Shown piece after piece: positions 1 through 10,867 of a stretch of DNA of 64,000 bases. A program made the position numbers and the translations under genes. Numbering within the stretch: position 1 is the first letter of the stretch; each line of letters begins with the position of its first letter. The notes under the pieces are model-generated. The model made no database searches. It saw only the letters and a list, made by a program, of their open reading frames with translations, and was not told the DNA's origin. This stretch comes from Galerina marginata (taxonomy: Eukaryota; Basidiomycota; Agaricomycetes; Agaricales; Galerinaceae). The stretch covers positions 1 through 64,000 of the forward strand of contig JAECYW010000007.1 of assembly GCA_023014335.1 (NCBI GenBank), given 5' to 3'.

Positions 1-37
1 TAGAAAACGAGTTCTTTTACTACGTAAGAACTCGTAA
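1..37 (-). mobile_element. 5' terminus of an RC-family element (rest outside window)
   Basis: The last 37 bases of an element whose body lies to the left. Read on the minus strand it begins TTACGAGTTC and carries the terminal hairpin ACGAGTTCTT / AAGAACTCGT. This is the ACGAG subtype also seen at 10868 and 52209. It has inserted into the RT region of the Copia gene that follows. Confidence 0.85.
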
Positions 38-3000
38 ACTGTGTGGGTCCCAAATCACGAAGGGTAAAATGTGCAGCCAGTTGCTTTACAGCCTTGTCAA
101 TAGCAGCATTAGACTTGGATGCATAGGTAATGTCATCAATGTAAATGGGAACAATGATCTTGACAACTCCATCTGAATAGATGTAAACAGAGCGGTCAGA
201 TTCAATGCGTTTATAACCCATTTCAGTGAGAGCCTTATGCAGTTTGATGTTCCATTGACGTCCAGCTTGTTTCAACCCATAAAGTGGTCGGCAGAGCTTG
301 AGTACCATATTAGGACCACCTTGGTGGAATCCTTCAGGTTGAAGCATGTAGATGTCTTCCTCAAGGTCACCTTGGGTGAATGCAGCAGAAATGTCAACAA
401 AACGAAGTTCCATGTCACCAATTGCAGCCAGAGCAATAATCAAGCGCAAAGTGGCAGGACGGAATGTAGGAGCAAAAACCTCATTGAAATCAATGCCAGG
501 ACGTTGACTGTATCCTTTGGCAACGATTCGGGCTTTGTAGCGCTCTATAGTACCATCTGCATTACGCTTGACTCTAAAGACCCAACCAGAACCAATTGCC
601 TTTTGACCAGGTGGGAGTTCAACTATTTCCCAGGTTTTGTTCTGCATCAGAGTGTTGTACTCTGTGACAGTAGCCTCTTCCCAATATTTTGCATCATCAC
701 TTTTCATTGCCTGTTTGTATGTGCGTGGCTCAGCACCAGATGCTAAGTGAGCATATTCCAGTCCATCATCACCATCAACAATGTTCAGTTCGTCAGCCTC
801 TACATCATCCTCTTCTTCCTCTACTTCCTCGACAACAGCAGGTTGTGGAGGTTGTGGAGGTTGCTGAGGTGTTGGGTTTAGCCAATATGGCTTAGGAGGG
901 ATAGAAACGCGATCTGAACGACGAGTTGGTGCAGGTGGTGGATCCTTCTTGCGATTACGACGAGAAGGACCAGAAACTGGTGGTTGTGCAGGTGGTGCAG
1001 GTGCAAGTGGTGCAACAGGAGCAGGATCAGGAATTGGTGGTGCAGGTGGTGCAGGAGGGTGAATTTGAGGTGTAGTTGGATTTTCATCCCCCCCAAAATT
1101 GGGCAAAGGTGCAACAGAATCATCCTCTGAAGAATGAGAATGTGGAGGCTGAAGGTCAATTTGTGGCATTGGTCCAGTTTTGGACAAGCCAGGAAAATGG
1201 CGTTCATCAAATTCAGCACGTTCAGATATGATATACTTTTTGGTGGTAGGATTGTAGAATTCCCAACCTTTATACCCAGAAGGGTAACCAACAAATACAC
1301 ATTTCTCCATATGTGACTGAAGTGATTTTCGCTTATCCCTCTGTATGTACACATAAGCAGTGCACCCCCAAACCCGCAAATGGCTCACATCAGGTTTCTT
1401 CTTGAACCATGCCTCATAAGGTGTTTTATCTGGCAATGGAGCAGTAGGAATCCTGTTTTTGACATGCACATATGCTTCAAGGCATTTACCCCAAAATGAG
1501 GCTGGCATGCGACTTTCAGTGAGCATAGCAGTGATATCATCTGCCATGGTGCGGTTGGCACGTTCTGCAACTCCATTCATCTGAGGGCGGTTGCGTGTAG
1601 TATGACGACGCACAATGCCACATTGTTCAGTGAATTTAATGAAGGCAGCAGACATGTACTCTCCAGCTTTATCATCCTGCAGAGCCTTGATCTTAGCATT
1701 CAACATGTTCTCTGCCCATGCTTTGAATGTTTTGAATGCTTCAAATGCATCACTCTTCTGTTTGAGACGCATTACAGCCCAGAGGCTAGTGCAGTCATCA
1801 ATGAAGGTTATCCAGTAACGATAACCTTCAGGAGTTCTGACAGGAAGAGGACCATGAAGATCAGAGTGAATCAACTCTAAAGGCATTGCGGATTTGCTGG
1901 GAGATGTGGGAAAGGGGTTTGAACGCATTTTGCCTGCAAGGCATGGTTCACAGATAGGATCTGGCTTTTGCTTGGAGTTCAACACAAGTCCAGTAACCAT
2001 CTCCTTTTGAATCATCTTCTGAACATCAGCATAGCTGTGATGTGCAAGTCTGCGATGCCAGAGATTGAGGTCAAGAGGGAGAGTGGATTTAGCTGCTACG
2101 TTGGCAAACTCCGAAATAGGTTCTGTAACACCGTCCAAGAGAGCAACATTGTTGGCATCAATGGAGGCAGTGAACAAAAGTTGCTTGTTTAGGGAAAATT
2201 GCATTGTGGATGAATCAATGTGAATTTTAATCCCTTTGTGTTTGGTTAAATATAAACAAGCAAGTAAATTGTTTCGGAGTAGTGGTACATGCAAGACTCT
2301 GGTAAATTCCACTGATCTTAATTTCTTTCCTTTTACAACTGGGTTGAAAACCACAGTGCCCACCCCTTCAGAATAAATAATGGTGGCATCTGCCAACTTG
2401 ATTGGAATGCGGAGGGGCTTATAATTGCGAAGCCAGTGACGATGAGGGGTCATATTAGAAGTGGCCCCTGTGTCTGCATTCCAATCATGGTCAGCATCAT
2501 TGACCAAAGGGGAGGTAGGATCAGAAGGATCAAAAGTAGAAAGAACACTTGCATTTCCAGCAGATTCAACAACAGCATCTTTGGCTTGGTTGCTCTTCTC
2601 ACTATTAGTGTCCTGAGCCTTATTAGCCTTGTTCTTGTTGCCTTTGCGACGATTTTCTACATTCTCCTTGGCTGCCTTTTGAGCCCTTGCAAATGCATGA
2701 CAGTTTTCCATGGTGTGATTGGTCATACCACAGAATGTGCAGAGAAGCTCAATAAGCTTGGAGAGTGAAGAAGATGACGCTTTGAGTGCAGAACCAACTG
2801 CAGGCATTTCAGAAGCGCGACGACGACGCTGAGTCTCCTCAGTGACAAAGGCCTGATGAATTGTGGCCTTGTCAAGTTTGTCCAGAAGGAGAAGTGAAGA
2901 GGCAAAAGTGTTGTACTCTTCAGGGAGGGCTCTGATCAGAGACATGGAGCCAAGTTCTTCATCCAGTTTGGCAAGATCAAACTTGTCTGGACGAAGATCC

Positions 3001-3428
3001 TGAATGCGGCGGATAGCTTCATCAACTCTGTTGATCAAAGTTTGAAGACTCTCCTCCTCCCCCTTCCTAATGGAGAATAGGTCGTCATAAGCATTAAACC
3101 TGTTGCCAGGACGCTTCTGAAGGTGAACGGCTTTAAGGGCTTCCCACATCTTGACCGGATCATCTGTAATTCCATTGAAGTGGATACGTTGATCTGGTTC
3201 CACCATCAAGTAGATTTGACCGGAAGCCTTATCTGCTTTGTCCAACCAAGCATCAAGGGCAGTTGTCTCGGCATCGGTAGCAGTTGGCGAGGTAACTGTT
3301 GGTTTGGTCTTGGCACCAGTAACTACGCGCCAGACACCTTGAGCTTGTAGCCAGGCTTGCATTTCGCCAGCCCAGGTGTTATAGTTGGAAGAAGACAATT
3401 TGGTGAAATTGGGAGTGTTGGAAGTCAT
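1..3428 (-). CDS. Copia-type retrotransposon gag-pol polyprotein, frame open to the window edge
   Basis: The minus-strand frame starting at the ATG at 3428-3426 (MTSNTPNF) stays open to base 1; I checked phase at about 2756, 1379, 599 and 59. Order of domains: UBN2-like Gag; zinc knuckle C-X2-C-X4-H-X4-C (CTFCGMTNHTMENC, 2741-2700); protease DTGA near 2470; integrase HHCC finger (about 2080-1960) and catalytic core with DDKAGEY near 1680; a Pro-rich linker (about 1130-780); and reverse transcriptase from about 700 (AIGSGWVFRVKRNADG) to the YIDD box near 130. RNase H is missing because the RC element at 1-37 interrupts after LRDLGPTQF. The frame reads straight through the inserted terminus (TSSYVVKELVF), so no stop is met in the window. 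It copies the element RNA into DNA and integrates it. This is the best-preserved coding sequence here; a different Copia family from that at 14559. Confidence 0.93.
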   Translation of the reverse strand, partial: MTSNTPNFTKLSSSNYNTWAGEMQAWLQAQGVWRVVTGAKTKPTVTSPTATDAETTALDAWLDKADKASGQIYLMVEPDQRIHFNGITDDPVKMWEALKAVHLQKRPGNRFNAYDDLFSIRKGEEESLQTLINRVDEAIRRIQDLRPDKFDLAKLDEELGSMSLIRALPEEYNTFASSLLLLDKLDKATIHQAFVTEETQRRRRASEMPAVGSALKASSSSLSKLIELLCTFCGMTNHTMENCHAFARAQKAAKENVENRRKGNKNKANKAQDTNSEKSNQAKDAVVESAGNASVLSTFDPSDPTSPLVNDADHDWNADTGATSNMTPHRHWLRNYKPLRIPIKLADATIIYSEGVGTVVFNPVVKGKKLRSVEFTRVLHVPLLRNNLLACLYLTKHKGIKIHIDSSTMQFSLNKQLLFTASIDANNVALLDGVTEPISEFANVAAKSTLPLDLNLWHRRLAHHSYADVQKMIQKEMVTGLVLNSKQKPDPICEPCLAGKMRSNPFPTSPSKSAMPLELIHSDLHGPLPVRTPEGYRYWITFIDDCTSLWAVMRLKQKSDAFEAFKTFKAWAENMLNAKIKALQDDKAGEYMSAAFIKFTEQCGIVRRHTTRNRPQMNGVAERANRTMADDITAMLTESRMPASFWGKCLEAYVHVKNRIPTAPLPDKTPYEAWFKKKPDVSHLRVWGCTAYVYIQRDKRKSLQSHMEKCVFVGYPSGYKGWEFYNPTTKKYIISERAEFDERHFPGLSKTGPMPQIDLQPPHSHSSEDDSVAPLPNFGGDENPTTPQIHPPAPPAPPIPDPAPVAPLAPAPPAQPPVSGPSRRNRKKDPPPAPTRRSDRVSIPPKPYWLNPTPQQPPQPPQPAVVEEVEEEEDDVEADELNIVDGDDGLEYAHLASGAEPRTYKQAMKSDDAKYWEEATVTEYNTLMQNKTWEIVELPPGQKAIGSGWVFRVKRNADGTIERYKARIVAKGYSQRPGIDFNEVFAPTFRPATLRLIIALAAIGDMELRFVDISAAFTQGDLEEDIYMLQPEGFHQGGPNMVLKLCRPLYGLKQAGRQWNIKLHKALTEMGYKRIESDRSVYIYSDGVVKIIVPIYIDDITYASKSNAAIDKAVKQLAAHFTLRDLGPTQFTSSYVVKELVF

Positions 3429-4150
3429 GATGTGTGTTGATAGATGTTTGTGAGGACGTGTGTGGACGTGTGTGGACGTGTGTGGACGTGCCAAACTGAG
3501 TTATACGATGTTCCGAGCTCTTGGTGCTTTGCGAACTCAAGAAAGGTGAAAAGTGCTAACTAGGTAAACTAGACAAAAATAGAAAATTGTATGTAACTCG
3601 GCAACCGGGTAGGCAGATCCGAGTGAAACGCAGCTCTAATAGCGTGCACGTTCCTCCCTACTAGCAGCGGCAATGTAAGGCCGGGCCTGATAGGGGTTAC
3701 AAAGCAAAAAGACTAAAATGACCGATTTGTGCAAAAAGTGCAAATAGACCGAGTTCGCAAAACACTTAATTGGAGCGCTTATAGCGCGGGGCCCATAACC
3801 TGTTAAAGCAGGCGAGCGTGGGAACACGTGAGGCAGCGGAGTGCCAAATATGAGGAACTCAGTGTAAAGGACAGATGAGCTATGAAGAGCTGAAGTCCAG
3901 AGTGAGTAACTAATGATATTGTGAAATGACTATATACTTGCCTGAAGTCCAGAGTGAGTAACTGGGGACTTCTGGCAACTAGCTAAGCCTTTATATATGA
4001 AAATGAGCAATATACCCAAATGGGGAAAGAAGTGATAAGAATCTGATAAAGATCAAATGAAGAACTACATAAATGAAGTGTGTTCTGATAAGGATCTAAT
4101 CTAATCTGATAAGATAAGATAGAAAGAATAGAATGTTATGGAGAGTGGGA
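3429..4150 (-). mobile_element. Copia leader and probable 5' LTR
   Basis: The non-coding stretch upstream of the Copia ATG. A TATA-like box (ATATATAAAG on the minus strand, 3998-3989) lies about 560 bases before the ORF, where an LTR promoter would be expected. A 16-base direct repeat (CTGAAGTCCAGAGTGA) occurs near 3890 and 3942. I could not fix the LTR ends because the second LTR is outside the window; the right limit near 4150 is where the GC-rich E0 interior begins. Confidence 0.55.
3451..3490. repeat. Minisatellite, 10-bp unit x 4
   Basis: Four tandem copies of TGTGGACGTG (the first has TGAGGACGTG) directly in the Copia leader, 23 bases upstream of the gag start. Confidence 0.9.
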
Positions 4151-4810
4151 AAGCAGCTTTAACAGAAAGTCAGATCACCAGCCACCACCGCTGATTGATG
4201 CTGCTTTCCACCACCACCTCTGACCTCCCTCCTTTCCCTCCTGGCTCGTCCCGCCCTTCAAAGCCTCAAGAATATGTTCGGTAAGTTATATTATGAAATG
4301 TTATTTGTTATTTTACTTATCTTTCTAATCTCAACAGGTATTCTACTGCACGAATAACGGCGTGCCGCGCGTCGCGAGCCCCCCTCACGTCGAAGGCTGT
4401 GGCCGACCTTCCAACAACTTCGGGTGGAGACCAGGTGAAGCATGACGAGGGGAGACCCTGGAGAGGGAGACCCATCCGGTACGTCGCGAGACGGGTCGAA
4501 ACGACTCGACTCGCTTTTCTTCTTACTCTGTACGCCCAGCACTCATTCGAGCCGCAACAGGCTGGTTTTAACCCCGCTGCCATTTCCTACGCCCACTCCG
4601 ACCCCACCCACGCCACCACCTCTTAATCTTGCCTCCAATTTTTGTTCTACGAAACACCCGCGGCCAGTTGAAGAAGCAGCAGCTGTAGGTGCTCCTGCAA
4701 CACGAACGCACCAGGGATCAGCAGCAGCAGCAGCAGACAGCAACACTGCTTCTGCTCTGCTAGGGTGACGAGGACGGGGTGGCATGGAGGCGAAGATATT
4801 TGTCGCCTCC
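4151..4810 (+). other. Module M1: spliced-looking GC-rich module inside E0
   Basis: One of several related modules found inside the long-inverted-repeat elements. A first exon-like part ends CCTCAAG...TTCG, followed by a candidate intron 4281-4337 (57 bp; GTAAGT start, CTAAT branch-like site, CAACAG end). The second part begins GTATTCTAC and carries CGTCGCGAGCCCCC (about 4371), then two GGGAGACCC repeats near 4452-4472 and CGTCGCGAGACGGGTCG near 4482. A frame reading RGDPGEGDPSGTSRD is open here, and similar peptides appear in M2 and M5, but block spacing is not always a multiple of three, so coding is unproven. The module is cut at 4811 by E1 and its continuation lies at 9764-10330. Confidence 0.5.
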
Positions 4811-4820
4811 TTACCCTCAC
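4811..4820. repeat. Target-site duplication of E1, left copy
   Basis: TTACCCTCAC, repeated exactly at 9754-9763 on the other side of E1. Confidence 0.9.
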
Positions 4821-6424
4821 CTTATGCAGGCAGTATTATATATGAAACACAGTCCCTTGCCTAACATATGTTATACGTCCACAGTGGGTTTATCCAGTGG
4901 ACTGCCAAAAGGCAGTCCCTATGCATTTTGCATATACTAGGCCTGGGCATGCCGGGGATGCATATTTCTGTGCTCTAGGGGGGCGGGCATACCCCCCATG
5001 ATGTCGGGCACTGTATGTTGGGTGCTGCTCATCATTTGGGCGCTTTTGGGCGCGCTTAGGCGCGGGAAAATATCACTCAGGGTCTCCAAATATTGATGGG
5101 CAGTAATTTTGGCTGCTGCTCGTCATCGGGGGCGCTTTTTGGCGCGGAAAAAGCGCCCAGGGGTCGGCATTGGTACCTACATTCCATCTGGGATGTTGGT
5201 CACCCCGTCGGGGGGGCGGGATGGGGCGTAAAAAAAATGTAACGGATGCCAGAAGTCCGGCCGGGGTCCTCGTGCCATTTTCGGACGCGTAGCGCGCCTT
5301 TTCGGTACCTGTAGCCAGCGCGATAAAAATAGATTCTTTCAGTTTTCGCGGTATTTTGTCTTTAATTTTTGTTTCCCCTCATTTATTAAAGCATAGTTGT
5401 AATCTACTTAAACGTACGAATCTAATGATATAAAATTTAAAGCCAGAAGAGCACTGGAAGGGGTATAACGAGGAGCCTTCGTAGGCAGCCCCGCCGGATG
5501 AGCTCTAAAAATAGAATTTTTCGAAAGCCTACCGTTTTTACCCTACATTGGGCTCAAATGACTGCTCCCTCCCGTTTTGTATACTTAGCTGTAATAAGCA
5601 TAAAATTGCGAGGCTGTGAGTACCAATTTTACAGGTAAGTAGGCAGGGGGAAAGCCTGGTTATGCCCTGGAAACTCTCCGTGAAAATATGGTAAATGTGA
5701 AATTATATTAAACGTATGGCTACCAACAGTAAACGTAGGTATAACAGAAGCGTTAACAAGCCTGAACAGTGAGGGTACAGTTCACGCCTGCTAATGCTCG
5801 GAGCACGGCAGCTGCGGCCTGCTCTTCCTCAACCCCCGTAACCCTCTCACCTCCCAGCCTTCTCCTCCGTCTCCCCATAACACCTTATCCCCGTCGTTGG
5901 CCTTCAGGTCCTCCAATTGCGTCTCTTTATGTGCGACGGTGTTATGTGCAAGCAGGCGGGCATCGGAGGGTAGCCGGTACGAGTGGATGGTTAAGAGTAA
6001 TAGCCTACCGGTTTGGGTTGTCGGCGAACGCGACGACGGCGGCCGTCCTTCCTTGGCTACGTGTCGGTTTCTGGCCCCTCGTTGGTAGAAGCACAGGGCG
6101 CCGTCCAGGGACCGCGATGCCTGCGATATGGAGGGCAACGCTACCGAGCCTGTCGCCCCGTAAGCCCCGTGCCACTTCGACGTCGTCAGCACAGTGCAAG
6201 AGCAGTCCCGGTTACGTATACCCTGGAGGCTTCGCATCGGAGAGGCAGCAGCGGTGGCGCTGCTGCTCTCCCAGGTGGCTCGTAGAGCGGCAGACTGGGC
6301 AGGCGACGTCGGGATGTACTGGCCTAGGGTGAGTCGGTTTTTGCGTCGATGACCAATGACGGCGATGAAGAAGGAGTGACTGGGGGAATCGAGGTAAGGA
6401 GAGGACGATGTCGCCTCCTTCACG

Positions 6425-7090
6425 CTACCCCGTCACCGCCATGGCAGCAGTCGTGCTGCTGGTCTTCCTGCCGGTCACGATCGCTTCGCATGGTGAGAAG
6501 GGTGACTGCGGGGTTGGGAGGTGGCGATGCAGGCAGGTCGGCATCGGCGGAGACAACGACGGGGGTGGCGGTGGTGCTTGGAACAACCTATTCGTGGGCA
6601 GATAGGCTATGGGGGAGGAAAACAGCGAGATGAGTCGTATTTCGACTCGTCTCGCGACGCACCAGGCGGGTCTCCCTCTCCAGGGTCTCCCCTTGTCGTC
6701 CTTGGCCCCCATATCCGATCCAAAACCCCTCGGACGTCAGCCCACGACCCTCGAAAGCGGGGGGGCTCGCAACGTGGCACTAGTTTGTAGCATCCAAAAT
6801 AGCCTAGCAACACCAAATTTCAGTAATATAACATATGTATAGACTAATAAAACACATACCAATCATTTCCTTGAGGTCTTGAACGCAGTGAGAGGGAAGA
6901 GGAAGAGAGAGGGAGTTCTTGGTGGTGGTCAGGAGCAATGGTCAACGAGCCTTGATGACAGTTGATCTGATGTTCGGCGAATTCGGGGAACGACGTGATT
7001 GGCTGGCTCAAGCGGGCCGTCCAATCCGTCGATGCTGTTCCCTTCGTCGACGTCTCGGACGACGTCGACACGAGCCCTAGAGGTAGAAAC
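6425..7090 (-). other. Module M2 in E1 (minus strand)
   Basis: Minus-strand counterpart of M1. The 5' part contains GGTCAAC (6946-6940) and GTTGATC (6967-6961) in inverted orientation and ends TTCAAGACCTCAAGGAAATG. A candidate intron spans 6859-6804 (56 bp, GTATGT...TTGCTAG). The 3' part has GTGCCACGTTGCGAGCCCCC, two GGGAGACCC repeats (about 6701-6680) and GCGTCGCGAGACGAGTCG. The frame after the intron ends at 6607 and reads RGDPGEGDPPGASRDES near its end. I do not recognise a protein family. Confidence 0.5.
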
Positions 7091-7499
7091 TAGTGTAAAA
7101 GTGTACTTTAATCTATAGACCGACATTTCTGACCATGTCCGAGAGTAAACTTGACTCTCTATTGCTATGACACGGCTATTCACCACTCCGCGTGGTGATT
7201 TCCGACTTTGAGGGGGTTCGAGGTAGAGGATTCAATAGCTTTAGGCTTTCATAAGACGCAAATAGTGTATCGATAAGGCTATATACATCATTTAAATAGG
7301 TCTTAGATAGTTTACAAAGGGTATGATCAGTAGGAACATCCTAAACCTTCAGCTGGTACCTCCAATGCATGAACTGACGAACATTTCCTTCTCACTTTTA
7401 GTAGTTCTACATACACTCAGTTTATTTACATGGCATTTCCAGCTCTTATTTTTGTCAGGTATATAAAATAAGTTCTACACTACATATGTAAGTCAGTCC
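7091..7499. promoter_or_regulatory. AT-rich spacer between divergent modules M2 and M3
   Basis: About 400 bases of lower GC separating the two divergently arranged modules, the expected place for a bidirectional promoter. It contains CCACTCCGCGTGGTGATTTCC; an ACGCGTGGTGATC block lies in the equivalent spacer of E2 (near 42330). TATA-like runs are present near 7279 and 7460. Promoter activity is inferred from layout only. Confidence 0.3.
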
Positions 7500-8700
7500 T
7501 ACCACACCCTGGCTCTTGGATGTACTCTAGCGTGTCCCAAAGACGTTCGAAACGTCGACGAGCACTCGGAGTTCGCCCGGCCCGACTGGATCAACACCCG
7601 ATCAACAACGTTGATCTCCCTTCTCAGCACCAACCACTCAACCACCTCCTGCCCACCCTCGCTCACCACCTTGTCCCGCCCTTCAAGACTTCAAGCACTC
7701 TATTGTAAGTCATTCAATTCTCATTTTATTTCGTTTTCTAACCATTATTTCGATCTATAGCTGTCCAACTGGCCAGCAACCACGTAGCCGCGTTGTGAGC
7801 CCCTCGCATCGAGCATGTGGGCCGGCGCTTTTGAGTCTCGAGGCATTGGGTGGGTAGAAGCGGAGGGCGGAAAAGAGATAGGGAAAGCTTGAGCAGGAGG
7901 ACTGGCCGCCAACAACCGCATCTACCACCGACACACTCACCCCCCCTCGCGGGCCCCAGCGCCTCCATGTCCGGCATTCAGCCTCACCCCACCCACCTCT
8001 CATATTTGCAGGGTACAGGCGTCGTCAAGACCAACCCATCCGCAGACCCAATGCCCCGCCGGAGCCCCTTCACACCCCAATCGCCTTCGTGGCCGCCTCT
8101 CAGCCACCCTGAACCCTGGACCCCGCCCTCCTAACATCCCTTTCACTGTCCAAGGCGGAGAGCAGCGAGCGTTGAATACTCGCGCCCGGGAATTCCGCTT
8201 GCCACTCTCACCGCCCTCCTCCCCGGCTATAACTCGACCCGGGAAGCTCGACTACTCACCCTAGCACGTCGACCCCTCCAGCGCGTCCGCGATACCCACA
8301 CGAAGTCCACGCAGGCTGCGGAGACGAGGACGACGGCGACCAAGGCGACGGCAGGGGCAGGAACGCAGGCGACAGCAGGGGCAGGAACTGTGACCGCCGC
8401 GTCAGTGGCTTCATCCACGGGTCTAGGGGAGGGGGGGTGGTGACAACGACGACAGCGGCAGCCAGGCCAGAGGTCAGCGCTGGGATGCATCGAAAACGAA
8501 ACGACGGCAGCAACAGCAGCCCAACCTGCTGTTGTTTGTTTCGCTGCCGTCGTCGTCTTCGAGCCCATGCACCGGTGTATGCGGGGATCGAGCCCCTTTG
8601 GACGATCCCCGCGTTCTCCCCTCTTAACCACAACCTCGGAGGCAGGCGAAGAGACGACGAACCATCAGTGTTCGTCGTCTGGTTCTGCTGCTTCGTTCGT
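7500..8700 (+). other. Module M3 in E1 (plus strand)
   Basis: The 5' part has the inverted repeat GATCAAC-AAC-GTTGATC (7600-7616) and the CCCGCCCTTCAAGACTTCAAG exon-end block. A candidate intron spans 7705-7760 (56 bp; GTAAGT, CTAAC branch site, CTATAG). After it comes GCCGCGTTGTGAGCCCCTCGC, matching M1/M2, but the GGGAGACCC block is missing and the sequence then diverges into a GC-rich stretch to about 8700. Open frames exist but overlap on both strands and resemble no known protein. Confidence 0.45.
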
Positions 8701-9753
8701 CACTGCCTCGCCCCACTTTTCCTTGTACATTCGGGTTCGCGAATGTCTTTTATTAGTTTATATTTTCATTGTATGTAAAAGGTCTTATATTGAACTTACT
8801 TAAGCCCACTATCCTCTGTGTGATTTAGTAAAACTGGCACTTGGGACTGGGTATTACGGAGAGAACTTGTAGATTTGACCAGAGTATATAGTATGAAGGC
8901 TAACCTGCCCATCCAAGATTGTTTGCTTAATAAAATTGATATCATTATGTTCAGAATTACGCACATAGTTCAGCTGTATCAACAGAAGTGGGGGGAGCGG
9001 TCATTTGAGCCCAATATACGGCGAAAACGGTAGGCTTTCGTGGAGTTCTATTTTTAGAGATTATCCGGCGGGGCTGCATATGAACGTCCCTCGCTATACC
9101 CCTTCCCGTGCGTTTTTGGCAATAAAATTTATATCACTAGATCCGCATTTTAAAGGATATTACATATATGTATTAAGAAAGGAGGGGAAATCAAAAACGA
9201 GCGCAATGTAGTGCGAATACTGAAGAAATCTATTTTTATCACGGATGTTACAGGTACCGAAATGGCGCGCGACGCGTCCGAAAATGGCACGAGGACCCCG
9301 GCCGGACTTCTGGCATCCGTTACATTTTTTTTACGACCCATCCCGCCCCCCCGACGGGGTGACCAACATCCCAGATGGAATGTAGGTACCAATGCCGACC
9401 CCTGGGCGCTTTTTCCGCGCCAAAAAGCGCCCCCGACGACGAGCAGCAGCCAAAATTAATGCCCATCAATATTTACAGACCCTGAGTGATTTATTCCCGC
9501 GCCTAAGCGCGCCCAAAAGCGCCCAAATGATGAGCAGCACCCAACAGACAGTGCCCGACATCATGGAGAGCACTGGACAGTATGCCCGCCCCCCTAGGAT
9601 ATAAAAATACGCATCCCCGGGATCCCCAGGCCTGGTATATGCAAAATGCATAGGGACTGCCTTTTGGCAGACACTGGGCAAACCCACTGTGGACGTATAA
9701 CGTAGGTTAGGCAAGACACTGTGTTTCATATAAAAATATAGCAGTATAGGCTG

Positions 9754-9763
9754 TTACCCTCAC
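9754..9763. repeat. Target-site duplication of E1, right copy
   Basis: TTACCCTCAC, matching 4811-4820. Confidence 0.9.
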
Positions 9764-10867
9764 TTCTCGAACCACGCATCACCCCTTCCTCACGCTCGTG
9801 GCCGACGCCGTCATCCGTCCGCTACCCGTCCACCCTCCTCTACCGCAGGCAGCACAACGGTCAGGACTTACACCGGCCATCACATCTGCACGCTCGCCCT
9901 TCACCCTGCTTACGACAGCTAAAGGCTACTGTGATGAACGAACGGGAACACCGTCACATTCGCGTTCACGTTCATCGGTCCTTCGGACCTCCATCACCCA
10001 CCCCCTCCCTGCTGACTGCCTCGCCTGGCAACGTCTCCTAGCCCGTGACCCACGTGCGTAAACGATGATTTGGTCAGGAGCTCTGGTAGGCCAGGGCATG
10101 GACAATGCTCGTGCCCATTGGGTGGGCGCAGCACTGGCACCCAAAGCGCTCGAACCTTGATCCCCGACACCAAATGTTCGACCGCCACGTCCAACTCGAT
10201 GGCCGCTGCACCCTGGGAGCCCTCCACAAGGCATGACGACGGAGAAGGTTGGTGGGAGTTGAAAGCCGTAGGCAGACGCCGACGAGGAGGAGAAGCAGGC
10301 AGGTAGCTCCTGTCATTCTTCCCGCGTTAACGAGTAAGTATTGCGAGGAGGCATATTGCCCCTTCGGAATGCTTACTCGTTGATGCTAGCCCTCTATACA
10401 TAGCTATAATACCGTAGCCCCATATTAATATATTTAATCATTTCTACATTATTATTGAACAGTCTCAGAGACTTGAGCAGATAACCAGGCCTTCTCCTGG
10501 GTGTTAAGCTATAAAGTTGGTATCATTGGGTTCAGAATTATCCATAGATACCAGCTGTGTGTGCCCAAGTAAGGGGATAGGAAAGCTGAGCTCGAAGGAG
10601 GGCAAAAACGGACATTTTTTTTGTTGCATTCTATTTATAACACTCATCCTATGGAGCCCGTAAGCACAACGCGTCAGATGAGCTGTTCCAGGCCGTTATT
10701 TGGAATAAAAATTATATCGTTGGGTTCGCATTTACGAGTACTTCTTAACTATCTACTAACAAATGAGGGGACGGAAAAAATGCAGCCAAAATTGCATGAA
10801 TACCGACGCGATCTATTTTTATCGCGGCGGCAACAGCTACCGAAAAGGCGCGGAACGCGTCCGAAAA
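9764..10867. mobile_element. E0: interior continuation and right inverted-repeat arm
   Basis: 9764-10330 continues the interior of E0 after the E1 insertion. A 10-bp inverted repeat AACGAGTAAG (10329-10338) / CTTACTCGTT (10372-10381) follows. From about 10440 the sequence parallels the right arm of E1 (GGTATCATTGGGTTCAGAATTA-type, GCATTCTATTT, GGAATAAAAATTATATC, CGCGTCCGAAAA). The arm is interrupted at 10868 by an RC element and resumes at 13512. The left arm of E0 is not present, so E0 is truncated on the Copia side. Confidence 0.65.

Larger units (their letters stand above)
4821..9753. mobile_element. E1: complete long-terminal-inverted-repeat (foldback) element, 4.93 kb
   Basis: The two arms, about 4821-5720 and 8870-9753, are diverged inverted copies. 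For example GGACGTATAAC-type, GACTGCCTTTTGGCAG-type and the GGGGGGGCGGGATGGG / CCCATCCCGCCCCCCC blocks occur in mirror order. The ends are CTTATGCAGGCAG and, inverted, CAGCCTATACTGC. A perfect 10-bp duplication flanks it. The interior holds two divergent modules (M2 minus, M3 plus) and no recognisable transposase. A 9-11 bp duplication is usual for Mutator-like elements, but neither ends nor coding content prove that class. It sits inside the interior of the related, older E0. Confidence 0.85.

Noticed and set aside
5769..6423. Long overlapping frames in GC-rich E1 interior (both strands) as genes
   Set aside because: Open frames on several strands at once, as expected for high GC; no protein-like motif or conserved counterpart.
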